DNA from: Acheta domesticus
Taxonomy: Eukaryota; Arthropoda; Insecta; Orthoptera; Gryllidae
Assembly (NCBI GenBank): GCA_031308135.1
Contig: JAHLJT010000631.1
Location: 172,973,612 to 173,037,611, forward strand
Reading direction: 5' to 3'
Length of the DNA stretch: 64,000 nucleotides
This document shows, in pieces, positions 45,101 to 60,100 of the stretch. Under the pieces are notes generated by a model. That model saw nothing but the letters and a program-made list of their open reading frames with translations. It did not search any database and was not told where the DNA came from. How positions within the stretch are numbered: the stretch's first letter is position 1; every line of letters starts with the position of its first letter. Both the position numbers and the translations under genes were made by a program.

Positions 45101-48100
45101 AGAAGAAAGGAGAGGAGAGGAGAAGAAAGGAGAGGAGAGGAGAAGAAAGGAGAGGAGAGGAGAAGAAAGGAGAGGAGAGAAGAAGAAAGGAGAGGAGAGA
45201 AGAAGAAAGGAGAGGAGAGAAGAAGAAAGGAGAGGAGAGAAGAAGAAAGGGGAGAAGAAGAAGAAGAAGAAGAAAGGAGAGAAGAACACGGGAAAAAGAG
45301 AGAAGAGAAGAAGAAAGGAGAGAAGAAAAAAGAAGAAGAAAGGAGAGGAGGAGAAAGAGAGAAGAAAGGAGGAGGAGAAAGAGAGAAGAAAGGAGAGAAG
45401 AAGGAAGAGAAGAAGAAAGGAGAGAAGAACAGAGACGGGACGAAGAACAGAGACAGGACGAAGAACAGAGGAAAGTAGAACAGAAGAAAGGAGAGAACAG
45501 AGAGGAGAGTAGAACAGAAGAAAGGAGAGAACAGAGGAGAGGAGAGTAGAACAGAAGGAAGGAGAACAGAGGAGAGGAGAGTAGAACAGAAGGAAGGAGA
45601 GAACAGAGGAGAAAAGAACAAAGAAGAAGAAGAAAGGAGAGAACAAAGAAGGAAGGAGAGAAGAACAGAGAAGGGGAGAAGAAGAAAGGAGAGAAGATGA
45701 AAGGGGAGGAGATGAAAGAAGAGAAGAAAGAAGAGAGAAGACAATGTCAACAATCATATAGCTTAGAACTTTGCTTTGCAGAACGTTTTAAGAACAGGTT
45801 ATTGGTAAAATATTAACCAAACTTATGATACCAGAAAAAAAGATTATTTGAAGTTTCAGTGCATTATTTACAGCATTTTATCAGTCACATGTAACTTTAA
45901 CCCCTGTTTACATGCGAACCTACAGGTTTGTTAAGTGCCTAATTTGTACCTACCAGTATGTCAAGAAATTTAACATCCTTAGCAATGTAAATAAACAACC
46001 ATCAATTCATCCCAAGTCAAATGTTTATTAAGAAAGAAAAACATGACAATGTTCAAAACAATGACAATGTTCAAAACAAACCAGATTCAAACAATTCAGA
46101 ATAAAAGTAACTCGTATTCGTTTTCAGGATAATAATTGCAAATTTTAATATTATTAGTACAATTAAAAAAAATTATTAGGTAAATTAATCTCATTTTCCT
46201 GGCATTCCACCTAATGAATCTCTTCTCTGACAATCATATTCACCAACTATCTGAAGGTGTCATCACTGGAAGTCTATCGCCAACATCCTCACAGAACATC
46301 TTTTCTTTAGGTTCAGGAGAATTATTTGCATCCATCTTTTCATCAACTACAGTACACAAATATTGTTCAAGTTGATATATTGCAAACGACACCTCATAAT
46401 AGGGCCATTCCACGTCAAATCGCACAAAAAAGACCAAAATTTGACCTTCATATTTTTATTTATTTTCTAATTTTTTCTATTTGTTATATGGATCAAATAA
46501 GTGAACACGTGTATTTTTATTTTTATCTAACTTTATTATTATCGGAAATATTCTGTAATGAAATTTGCTAAAAATGACGCGCATTACTAACTTAAAAATA
46601 TTATACATTTGAATACACCAATTATAGAAATTCCGTTCAAATTCCATTCGAAACTTAAAAACATGTTTAATTTTTAAGATTTTGCAAAATATTTAATTTT
46701 TTGAATTTTCAATTTTTTTAAAACAACTGAAATTTTGAAAATTGAATATTTTTGTAAACTCGATGAGCTAAAAATTTTTAAAAAATATTTATAAACGCAC
46801 TAGAGTATTGATAATAAGCCCAGAAAAATCAAAGTGGGATCTCAGTAACTTTAAAAGATATTAATATTTTACGAACCAATGTGTAATAGATTGCTGCAAT
46901 AGACACATTTTTTGCGTTACTTGTAGTCGGTGTCTTTGGATAAGGCAGTAATTTAAGTACTTCTTGAGGTGGTGAAACTTCATGATTCAATTTATAAATT
47001 CATAATTGAATTTATATGTGTATTAATATACACATAAATAATATTAATATATTTATAAATAATTAAATGACGGATTCTTGATTCAGGTTTTGACTGACAT
47101 TTTGAAATTTTCTGGTCCCTCAAAACTCACTTAAAATACAAGTACTCGCATACCATAGAATTCCTGAACTTTCGTCACATTGCACAGTTTTAATGCCCTA
47201 CCGAATTTACTTCAATTCTGGACAAAATTCCATTTTCTTCAGCCAACGTTTTAGACACTTTTATCATGCGTTCGGTTGCTGCAAAAAGTCGTTTAATTTT
47301 ATTGTATGTCCAACTTTCAAAAATTGTCAAAATTTAAATTTTCAACGTCATGTCATCTGTTGAGTGAAAGTAATCGATAAGTTACTAAATAGTATCTTTG
47401 TCTGATTTTTCGATGGACGTGGAAGGATCTTCAATGTGAAAAAAATTTATCTGTGTTGGCACTTTGTACTTTCTAAAATTTCTCATGGGGGTGCCATTTT
47501 GTTCCAATTTTCTTTTCGTGGCGGGGGTTTCTCCTATTGCAAATAAACTCATGTTTATCTTCTCTTTATTCATTTCGCAGACACTTGAACTATCTGAAGA
47601 GCTTAAATTGTCACTTCCTTGATTTCCACTTTTTCCACTGGACGTTCCGCTACTTTCATCAATGCCACGGCAGCCACTGATTTCGATGCTATCTTCATTA
47701 AGAAAAGGCCATTTTGGAAGCCGATTCCCTTTCTTCCAAAATGAATTACAAATTCGCCAATCTAATGACTCCTGTAAATTCACCAGCAAATCGTGGTTTA
47801 CGCATCTTTGAGATTTTCTTTTTTAAAAATCGTGATAAGAAAGTTTCAATGGATTGAAACATCTATTTTATACGCTGATCGCCACTCATGTTGCACAGTG
47901 TACACACGATTCACAGAACAAATACTAGCACTCTTGTCTTCATAAGTATTGCGACTAATGTTGAGAAAATTTTACCATGCCCCTTGACAAGTGGACGATT
48001 GAACTTCACGAGCAAGGTCAGAAGGGCACCCCGTCCCTAGGACGCAAAGGGACTCGCAGTAAAATTCGTTTCGCTGACACGAGGAAAAGCATTCGTTTTG

Positions 48101-51100
48101 CTGTCACCCATCCCTTCTGGGGAAAGAGTGAACATAGATTTACTAATGTTTCTTGAAACCCAAATCAGGCAGAGGGCCATTCTTTTTATTGTTAGTCGGC
48201 TTTAGTATCCAAGACTGATCGAACACAATTCGTTAGTGCAGGGGCAGGAACCATGTGCCAGAATACCATAATTACAATTGATTTTTTTATCTATACGTGT
48301 TGAGTGACCACTTTTTTCTTGTTATGTTTTGTAGAAAATTTTACAAGAAATATGCCTAGTTTTTCAAATTTTAATCTGAGAGAGTTCAAACAATTACAAA
48401 AAACAATAACCGGTTTAGAACTATTCTAATGTTCACACCCAACAAGAAAGACAAAGACAATAAGAAATAAATATGTGCCTTTTTTTATCTTAAACATTAG
48501 TCAAAAATCACTAAGTTTATGCATTTCAACTACTTCCATTTACGTACTTGATTAATTTTGTATTTTCATTACACAGTTTCATTTCCTCTGTATTGCCACT
48601 AATGATAGGAAAAAACTGTTTCCAAAGCATATCTTGGCAATGGTTTAAAATAAAATATTAAATCTATTGTAGTTGATATCTCTTTTACCCTTTTTAATTA
48701 CTAAATAAAAGGCTATATCTTACCTTGTACTTCTTTATAACATGGAGCGCATGTTGAGGATCATTTACTCTTGGGTGAAAAGGGTAACTATCCATGCTAT
48801 CTGAGTGGGACGAGTCTAAACGAGGAATTTTAGCTTCTGAATCTGGAAGTTCCTGGTGAACAGAAAAATATTCAACTTACAAACAACTGAAATATGATAA
48901 ATGAAGATCACAAATAGAGTACTTCCTTAAAATAAGAATTGTAAAATTACATAAATGCAGTGTAAACCTAATTTAGAAGAACTACATTTTAAAGTAAAAC
49001 ATTTCTGGTCAAAATAACTCCTAAGAACTATGCATTTCCATCCCTGATTTATTGGTATTTCCTTTATACACTATCCACATACACAACAAGATTAATGCTC
49101 TCAGAAGTGGTCAAATGATTTTTTTTAAAAATTTGATTTACTTCAAGGAAGAGAATGAAACCAGGGGCAGATCCAGCAGATTGTTTTGGAGGGAGCCATC
49201 AGAGTTTTGTTAAATAATAAACATTTGATATTATATTGTATATTATTTTTGTAGTGTGTATAGTGTTGAAAACAAAGTTAGTTTTTGCATGATCCACAGC
49301 TTTAATAGGTTGGTATGTGGCAGGTGACACCTTTACGCGGCCTGTAATGCAAGCATTTGTTTTGCTGTGGTGGCGCCTTTACACGGCCTGTAACGCAAGC
49401 ATTTGTTTTGCTGTTCAGTCTTGTTCAAAGAGCTGTACGTGTTACATTGTGTTTGTACCATGTGGTGTGGAATATAAGTTGTTTTCAATTCAGTGTCGCT
49501 TTTAATTCAGACATTGAATCCTTAACTTCCTGCTTATTCCAACATATAGGATAATAAACAAGGTTATTTTTTAAATAATTGCATAATTCTACTATGAATA
49601 AATATTTAAATCAATTTTTCCAAATAAAAAGAAGGTAACAAACGAAAACTCTAGGCCTTTTGGGGGCAAGGCATGGCCCCCATAGCCCCTCCCCTGGATC
49701 CGCCTTTTTATGAAACAATGAATGTGATAAAAGTAAGAAACTGTATGTGATAAATGGGGGGCAAATACAATCTGCAAACATTTTCATGAGCTCTGCTCTT
49801 CATGAGCACCTTCCCCACTTTTTCACCCTAAATACTTGGATGATGAATAAAAGTACCAACAAAATAAGGTTAGTAGCATGTCAAAATTGACATTTTTGCT
49901 CCAGTTACAGAAAAGTTATTTGAATCGGTAAACAAACTACAGAATTAAATTGTCAGTACTCATAAGAAAGTAGTAAACCATACCTCCCATTTCTACTCCT
50001 ACCACAATTACCAAAAGGAGAGGTCAACTACATATGCACATAGTGAAGTTACATTAATGTCCAAAGCAAAAGAAGGGGCCATCCCAGCAATCACTTAATG
50101 GATTATGGAAACTGGTCAAAAACCTGATTGAGGGACATAGACCCAGAAGCTAAAGTACATTACTTTTAGTATATTATGTATTTTTTAAAATTGTATTATA
50201 CAAATGTTAATTAATTCATTATATATCATTTTTTTAAATAAATATTATTTTTCATTTTGATGGTCTGCACAGTCTCTAATTATATAGAAACAGTTACCCA
50301 GCAGAAAAGATTTTATTTTGAAATTAAATTTGTGTAGCAATTTTAATTGATTAATGTCATTTGGTAATATGCTGCTAGGAAACGTCCAAATGAGTCAAAT
50401 CTGTCAAAACCGGAACCTGTATAAGCTGGAAATCTGCCTTAACTGGAAAATTTCTTCAGCCCATGATGTTAAATGGCATTTTATACAGCATAAAACGGAA
50501 CATCTCCAATACAGAAACGGAAAGGTTTTTCATGTCAGGAAATAAATCTTCATAAAATGGGATTCCTAGGAATTTAATGCAATTGGCAGAGACATGCAAG
50601 ATGTTCTTAATGAAATGAATGCATCTTCAAGTTTGTTTTAAGTTCTCAATTCCTGTGACACGCGATTGAGTCATGGCAGCCAGATACTGAAGGAGAGGGA
50701 CTTCAGCTGATAGCGTAGAATTCGACCTGAGGGTTGCTTGTCTCTCAACGCCTAGGCCATAAGGGAATTCCCTCTCTCCCAACTCTCGGAGCCTGGGAAG
50801 GTGTATGGGCATGGCTTCTAATCACACATCTCCTTGCCCAGCATTGAAAATCATAACCCCTCAACCAGATATATATTGCTCAAGACCATGTGAGGGTATC
50901 AGAACATCGTAGTACTGTGTTGTGACGCATTGTGTGTTGAAAGAGTCAGCAAGCAGTCTGAATACAGTAAGTAAGGTGGGTGTTTTTCAATTCAGAAGCT
51001 GTCAATGAAGAGTGTTTAATATTCATTTATTGGTGATTTCTTCCATAAATATGTTATATGTTAATATATTTTGATAATTATAATAACGTCATGTAATTTA

Positions 51101-54100
51101 CTACATTCAGGACAGAAACGTCAATAACACAAGTGTGATCTAAAAGACAACATTGCATAAAACAGACACCTCCTAAAAACGGAAGGTTTTTGTCGCAAAC
51201 AATTCCATCTTAGACAGATTTTAATGTACGTGTATTTCTTGTAGTGATCTGTTGATGTTAACATCTGATGAATGTGATTGATATGACAGGTGTTTATAAA
51301 TCTCAGTCTTGCATGAAAATGTATTTGCACAGTTAAACATATTAGTTTTCACAAAAACTATAGATTTGTAAATAAATTGGCATGGCTATGGTGCGATTCC
51401 AAGCTCAATGTAGAGATGCTTAAATGAAACACAGATGGAATTTCCTTATTATTTAAATATTTGTTTTCTGCAATCATAGAATTCGACCTTGGGTTGCTTT
51501 TCTCTCATGGCATAGGCTGCAGGGGAATTCCCTTCTTCCCAGCTTTCTGAACTTCGGATGGTGTACGGGCATGGCTTCTATCCACATGTCTCTCTGCCTT
51601 GCATTGACAATCATAACCCCTCAGTAACTGACACATTGCACAAGGCCATGTGAGAGTTTCAAAGGCATAATACTCTACCCATGATGCATTGTACATTATA
51701 AGTCACCGAGCAGTCCGACAGCAGCAGGCAGTGGGGTGGGGTGTATCTTTATGAGATCCATTACCAGTTTAACAATAGTTGAAAAAACTATAAAACTCTA
51801 ACCTCAGATGAAAAGGTCAAACTTATAGATGCAAGCAAAACTCAGAAGTTGTCAATGAAGAACATTTAATGTTCATTAATAGGTGATTTCTTCTACAAAT
51901 ATGTTATATTGTGATGAATTATCTTGGATTTCTATAAAAACATCATAGAAGTATAAAAAGGGGTGCTTAGGAGAGCAACAATTAATTAAAACAAAAAATT
52001 TAAAATGTAGATAAAGACAGAGTGTGGGAAGTCACTAGTATAGTAAAACCATGGAAAATAAAAAGTTTAGTTTTATTTGTGGAGAAGAGAAATTTCCATG
52101 AATAACAATATAAATAATAAATAGAAAGTGAGAGTGAATGTCAAAGAACAAGTACTGTTACATGTGAACAAGTAATAGCCAATTGGAAGGAACACCGATA
52201 CTAGATAGGATGCACCAAACTAGTAAGAGGAAACAGATTTGGGATGCTATCAGTCACGAAGAAGACAAGTAAAAGGTGGGCATTATGACTTGTGCAACAC
52301 AACGAGCGGAGTGGTGATAAGAGAACAGAATGAGTTTGGTTGTGGTAGCAGATTTATGTGGATTGACAGTACAGTTAGTGTTGCCTGAGACTTTTTTTAA
52401 GTTTGATAATTTAATTGTAAAAGGGGAATTAGGAATGAAAAGCAGGTTCGAGGTTCATAGTAAATGAATGATGGACTTTTGAAGGGCCAGGAATTTCGGA
52501 ATTTATTTAGAATTCAGACGCAAGTGGAAGCTGAACGAGTTTCAGCAGCCCGGTGGCACAGATCCACAAATGGTAGAAAGCAATACCACAAGTCATTGGC
52601 TAAGCTTGCTGAGGAACCCCAGGGAAGTTCATAAACTGTTAAGATTATTTTGTACATAGGAAGATGTAATGTAATAAGTAATGTTTTGTTTCTACAGTTA
52701 AGAATAGCTGATAAGCAAGAATCAGAAAGGAATATGATCACAGATGTGATAATGAAAGAATGCATGAGTTTTTAAATATACAGTAAAACCCCTTTATAAG
52801 AGACACCTGGGGGAAAGGAATTTTGTCTCTTATAAGCGGGAACTCTTGTAAGTGGGAAATGCGTTTTTGACATGTTTAATGAGATGTTACCATATTTTTA
52901 GTGGATTAGTATGATTTGTACACTTATTTTAAACTTGAGGAAACATAAATTAGTTGATTCCAAAGCCCATTTAACCAGATCTATTGAGTGAACTTTATTA
53001 CATTTAAACATGTAATAAATGTGTGTGTTCACAAATGGATTATGTGAATAAATCGCCTCTAATGTAAATATTGACACGAGAGTTATAAAAAAAATTACAT
53101 TTGTGTAATTTTTGAAAAAACAAATGAATAGAGCAAAATGATGTTAAGTCTTATAAAGTACCCTTAGTACTGTCACTACCAAAGTTTAAAGAAAAAATTT
53201 GGAGCCGTTTTGAGAAAATCTGGTTTTTGTAAATGTTTATTATTTCACTCGATATTACATGAAAACTTTTTTTTTAGTACATAACGTTAATGAAAGACCT
53301 AATTATAGAGAAACATTTTTATTATGAGAAAAAATTTCTATCTTCAATTTTGTAGATGTAGAAAAACCCTTAAAAAAACAGCAAACTTTTTCAATTTTAG
53401 AAAATTTAGAGTTAACAGTGACAATCCTAACAATGCCACATCTATCAATGAATTTCACTCTATTCTTAAAAGAAATTTAAAGAAAAAATTTGGAGCCATT
53501 TTTGGGGAAATTTTGAAAATGTCCCATGGGCTTCATATACAGTACCTACAAAAATTTAGAATGTTTTTCAAAACCGCAGAGTTCCGAACGGAAACAGATC
53601 GATCGCAGAATATTCATTTTGGAAAAAAATGTACCAATAGTTTTGGCGCTAGTGTTATTCACGGACGGACGAAGGAAAGTTTTGAAAGAAAAAAACAAAC
53701 CTCTTTCGGTATCTGGGGACCCCAAAACATGCATTCTGTTAAAATCTTGAAGTCGATTTTCAGCAGCATTACATTACTTTCTCTATATTACATATATATG
53801 TACATATATGAGAAAGTAACAATTGTTAACACTGGTCAAAACACTAAAAGCAAAATGTGATTTATTCAACTCTACCTCTGGCAAGTATCAGCTGCTGACA
53901 GTTTCATCCAATCGGGAGCTTGAAAGTCACCATCGTGACGTTACTAGCGACACAGAAGCTTCCGATTGGATGAAACCGTAAACAGCTGATACCTTCTAGA
54001 GACACGGTTACAAAAGTCGCACTATAGGCGTCTTTCTTATTGCCAAAAGACATGAAGCTTACCGAATGAGCTTTCTTCATGAGAACTTCGCACACCTCCC

Positions 54101-57100
54101 CCCTCCACAGGTGGCACTGATATTGCAAACCCTTGCTCCAGCCTATTTTAAGCCCAACCCTTAACATGCTGAGGAAATTCCAGAGTCATCTGGAGGAAAA
54201 TTTCGCGGTTTGTCTCTTACAAGCGAGAAGAAACGCATGGCGGGGAATAAAATCTTGTCCACTATACCCGGGAATCTCTTATAACAGGGTCTCTTAAAAG
54301 CGGGAAATAAATGCATTGTTTACATACAACTGACCTTGGGACCGTGAATTTTGTCTCCTATAAGTGGAATTCTCTTATAACGGGGTCTCTTATAGCGGGG
54401 TTTTACTGTAGTATGAATGTGATGAGTTCGATTGTTATAATATTTCATTGCGTCATTGTGTATTCACAGCAACTACAGAGAGCTGTGGAAGTTGTCAGAG
54501 AATCAAAGGAATAGAAATTATAACATTTTCAGAAAGATTAACACATTTTCCTTTATTTTAAAAGTTTAAAATAAGTAAAATTTCTTAAGTAAATCTTTCA
54601 TGCATGAAAACCCGTAGGAGCAAGTCTGTCGACCCATGTATATAAATTTTCTATGACCCACAATCATTACATTTCTGAACTGACAGAAGTTAAAAAGAGC
54701 AATTAATAAATGTAAATAGTGAGCAAGCCAAGGCAGGCAAATTTTAGATACAGTGAAACTTCTATATAATGTTCCTCCATATAATGTTTTCCTCTACAAT
54801 ACATCAATTTTTTCCGGTCTCAAACAAAAGACCTTATAGACAAGTCTTCCTCTTTATAGTGTTTTCCTCTATACAATGTGCAGAATTCATGGTCCCTTAA
54901 AAAACTTTATATAGAGGTTTCACTGTATTCATACAAAACAAATTCATTTAAAACAAATAAATAAATTAATATTAGTTATGAGAGAGGTATTTTAGCAGAT
55001 CACAATATATTAATGTATTATAATAAAGTCATGTAATTTACTGGTTTCAGGATGGAAACGTTTTGTAACTTTTTACAAAAAGTGGCTTAATTTTTGCCAT
55101 TTAGAAAATATCTGGAAATATTCCTGGGCATAAAGAAGCATTGAAAATATGAGTTAATGGATGTATAAAGACAGATGGACATTTTTTAATACACAATTCA
55201 GAAATTCAACTAAATCAGATGAATATTAAGTTTTTAGTTTACTGACTATTCTGAGGATGTCATTGGCAGAAGTTTCAAAATAAATATTGTGTCGAAATAT
55301 TTTTGGGGAAGTATATGATGTTGAATTTTGGGGTTTTAGTCTTGCCACGATTCTAGGAAAAGTATTGGTCAGCCACAATTCTAGAAAAGTATGGTTGAAG
55401 ATACTTGTAACTTTTATGAGAGGTTTCAGGTAATTCCCTCAGTTCCTGTTACACCATTTACTTTCTTCTGTTGGTGCTACACTAGCAGCTGATCTAGTCT
55501 TTGGACATAAAAATGAAAGTAAATCATAAATGGAAAATTTGTGCTTTTTACTATTGAAATGACCCAACCCTATTTAGTATAAACCCTTGGTAGTTTAGGC
55601 AATTTCAAGATATTTGAATAACTATATATTGTCATATTAATTATGCATGAGAGATGGTCAGGTCAATGTGGCAAATGGTGAAAGTTGAGATAAATCAAAC
55701 AAACAACAAATACAAAATAAAATATGTTCTAAAAGGGTAAATGGTCAGAAATTTCTTATCAACTAAGTAAATTTACAAATAAATAAAAACAAGTTGAACT
55801 CACCTTAGTCTTATTGATGACATGCATTGTTACATCATCATATAGAATAATGATATCACAATTTCTAGGGTCAAATGTGACACCTCTAACTGGAAACGCT
55901 TTGTTCAACCATTGTCTTGGTCGTCTTTTGGTCAATCTTTGAGAAAATTCTGTATACTTTCTTGATTCGAAGCTATATTCCACTACCTGTCAGAAATGAC
56001 AAACAATAAGATTCTCTGAAGAAACATTCTTAAAAGCATAATTATTTTAAAACTTACTGTGTGATCAGCATATGCAACAACTAATGTATCGTTTTCTGGT
56101 TGGATTCCAAGAGCAGTAGGTGCACAGTTGTAACGTGGAAGATTGCAGAAATACTGGAATTTCATTGCTTAATTAATTCAAAATTAACACAAAAAATATA
56201 AACAAATAATATTGAAAACAAACCTTTCCATTATCCAGAGTCCACACACAAATGTTGCTTAGATGATCAGCAGCAACAAGAAATTTCCCGTTATTTGAAA
56301 CCTCCATAAGAAATATTCTGTCCTTTAGCACTATCAAAAGAGATTAATAATTAATAATGATTAAAAATAACATCAGTGAAAAAAGGTACAAAGAATTTCA
56401 ATCTGTAGACTAAATAATGTAAGATCCAAGGCCACAAATTCAACTTAAAACAACCATGCCTTATATGAGATTTGGAACTTCGCCCTGGGGTTGCACACTT
56501 CGTCACACCTATAGACATGTTGTTAGTTGTTTTTTGGCACATGGCACATTCCCATCCCCTTGTGTGTCACATTTGAACCTTATCCCCTCATAAATCTCTG
56601 GACTTGTGTGCACGCTGGAGAGCTGACTCTCTAATCTCAACAATTGTTTATGACTAGGGGATGGATCTTAATGAAATGTCATTTCTTTTCTTTTTGCTCT
56701 TCCAGTGTAACAATTCCTTTTAGTATTTAAATTTTATGTCCTTGCAAAAGCAAATGACCCATTTTTATACCATGTTTTTTTTGAATTTTTCGTTGATTTT
56801 GACTCATAAGTCATTTTTACTTTCTCACAACCCCTACCATGGTAGAGAAAAAGTTATGTAATATTATGTTAAGTTATGTTATGTTGCGCGAAAAAATGGC
56901 GAATTATTACAGGACCTTGGCAATGAAAATGTGGTCCTTTAATTGTGTTGATTGTGAAAATAAATAGATGAGTTATCATTGTGGCTTGTAATCCATTGTT
57001 TTAACCCCATACTGATAATAGAAGGCAATAATGATGTTTGCCTTTTGTTTGCAGTAATATAAACTAATACTTTTATATATTTCTAGAACATTACAATACT

Positions 57101-60100
57101 ATAGTGTTTAATAATTACTATTACATATTTCTCAATCTATTTGGATTAGTTGCCGATGCTATCAGTATCAACTTTTAATTATTTCACTTTCTCCCATACT
57201 GCTTACAATGAATATTGTAAGGCTAAAAAAACCTCATCCTATATATTCATGAATACATTGCATTACTTATACAATGGATTCAATACCAGAAATATATTTT
57301 CATTTAATGTTTTGAATAAAAAGCAATTGCCTAAAACTTTAATTTTGCACCAAAAGTTCTATGATTTCAAATGAATTTAACAAAAATGATAACTGAGATG
57401 TGTTAATTTGAAGAGAAACTGTAATATAAATAGTATTACATAACCATTACTAAAGGCAAGAAAGTACATGCTGTTTTAGCACTACTAGTTTAATTTGTTT
57501 CATCATTTCCAAAGCATTTTTCATTGATTTCATTGATTTTAATATAATTTTAATGATACTTGCTTCAAATAATATTTACAAGAAGCAACAAATGTTTCCA
57601 AAGAATTCCTTAGTAGTCTATTCAATTTGTTCGCTCAAAAGTTAGCTAAATGGTAGGAATGGAAGAATGACTTAGGAATGGCATAGAACTGTGAAATAAG
57701 AGAAGCAAACATCCTGTTTCAGTATTAAAATCATCTAATATTACTTCAAACAAATTAATTCCTGTGTGAAATAAACAATTCTAAATGTTATTGTTCAAAG
57801 TTCAATTATTCAATCAAACAATGCATCCTGTCCTAGGAAGATATGAAATCAGTAGTAACATCACCATTTTTCCACTTACTGTAATACAGTTCAAAATGGC
57901 TAGAGGTGTCTACTTACTAAAGGTAAATCTATGAAACACAACTTTCCCCTGGCCTCTGAAAAGACGGAATATTTACTTGTGTCTAATAGGAGAATCATTC
58001 GGTTTATTTTGTTGTTTTTTATTGGAACATGTAACATATTAAAAGAGATTTCACAAATTTTGGAACACCTGAGATTTAGCATATGTTGTGTTTCACATGA
58101 AATGACACATATGCAGTACCATGTTAACACATGGGCCCGAAAGGCAAGGGCCCAGGGCCTCCAATGTTGAAAGGCCCCTGATAGTTCTTAAAAATCTATT
58201 TCATACTAAATTTTTCAAAAAGTAAAATAAAAAACCATATAAAAAAGTGATGCATGATTAAACAATATGCAAAAAATTGGCATAACAGAATGATTCTTAC
58301 ATACTTACACATGTATGTTAAATTTTTGTTTGAATAATGTTAAAATTGAAATACTACGAAATACTATCATAATATTTTTTTAAAATTATCAAATACAATG
58401 TAAATTCATAGGATCTTCTGTATATTTCAGCATCAAAATTGGAGGTGGAGATCAGTGAAAGTAAGAATAGGTGGCCCCCAAATTAACTTAGACCCAAGGG
58501 CCCCCAAGCTGTTAAATCTGTCCGTATGTCTTCCACACTACCTATTATGTTGTTCTTGGAACCTCCAAGATCAAATACTGTATTTATACGACAATTAAAT
58601 ATTTCATTTGAGAAATGTGGGGTCATCTCATTCACAGGTTAAGCCTAGTCAATGTGATAGTAGTTATCTTTTTATATTGATTTTCCATGGCATGCAACTC
58701 GTAAATGCTAACATAACAAGAAGCTCCAAAAACTATAGAAATATCATGCATATATGCAAAACCCAATTATATTCATGGGCAAATTCCCTGTATCCACTGG
58801 GAATTTGCCAAGCAATGCAAAACAATATTTTAATGGGCCAGCATAAAGATAATATCAAACAAATGGCACTATATCAGACGAAAATAAATAAAAATCATTA
58901 GCGAGATTGTGTTCCAGAATGCGCTGATCGATAAAGCCATACAGACTTAGTTTGATACCCGGTGACTGTGAATCTGCATTTTGCAAGAAACGGAAGTGAA
59001 AAGACCACATTGAGAGAAGTACACCTACTACACTTGTACACAGAAAAGGATGATAAAAAAATTCTTATCTCAGCAAAACCTTCCCCATTTTGGAAACTTG
59101 CTGCAATCTCCCAAGTTACCTGTGAAACCAAGTAATGGAGATGTACAAGTTCTCAATTCACATCTTGATCACAAAAACATTAAACAATGTGAATTTAAAA
59201 TACATTCTGTTAAAAAGCATGAAAGAAGTGTTAAAATGTCAGATCACAAACACGAGTAGGACAGGACAAAAATCTGATGACAGAAGAGAATGTTCATAGG
59301 TGGTATCAGATGAAAGACTAGAATGCAAATTGAACATGCAAAACTCTCATTGAAGCCTAAAAAGTCAGAGGATGATGCAGTATATTTGCGGATTCGATGG
59401 TGTGACGGTTAGCGTGCCGGACTGTCATACCCAAGTTCGCGGGTTCAAACCCGATCGAAGCCGTGGATTTTTAAGGGCGAAAAAATCCTTCGTACGCCTT
59501 CCGCGGAGGGGAAGTAAAGCCGGCTGGCCCATGTTAGTAGATTTACTTGCATGTAAAAGATCCTCAAGCCTAAATGACGCCTCTGAGCTAAATTCAAATC
59601 GCCTGTTTCGTCGCCCGAGATAATACCTTCTTTCTCCGCTAGGTGAAAGGAGCGTAGTAGAAATTTGCGTGGTCAGACAGAAGAGCGGGCCTGATGGCCC
59701 GAGTCTCGCCACATAAAATAAGGCATTAACTAAACTAAACTAAACTAGTATAGGAGGAGGACTAATAAGAAAGATACAATGACCTGTGTGAAGATGACGA
59801 GGGTGGTGACAAAAATCATGATTACAATGATTTTAAGAAACAAGAAAATAGTGACTGCTTGAGCAATAAGTTTGAAAATTCATATCAAGACAAATTTACA
59901 GTCAAATAGACAATTTTATTTAGACTAAATAATAAAAATTGGTTAAAAATTTCTCAGGAGGCTTCTTCAAAATTAGGGGGTCATCTTATATTCAAAGACT
60001 TATACCATCTTATATTCAGAGTTAAAAGACTATCCAGTAATTGGTCAGATTTGAATACAGAAAAAGATATGAATGTTACAGGAATACTTACATTTACTCT

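Noticed and set aside
44810..45757. Long open frames (up to 315 codons) on both strands
   Set aside because: They are translations of a GA/CT-only repeat, giving Ser/Leu/Phe-only or Lys/Glu/Arg-only proteins with no start context or splice sites.
53324..53860. 178-codon plus-strand frame
   Set aside because: Lies in a Helitron copy, on the strand opposite to the element, and other copies do not preserve the frame.
59409..59452. tRNA gene
   Set aside because: A and B boxes are present, but no acceptor or anticodon stem closes; it is the head of a SINE with a TAAAC tail.
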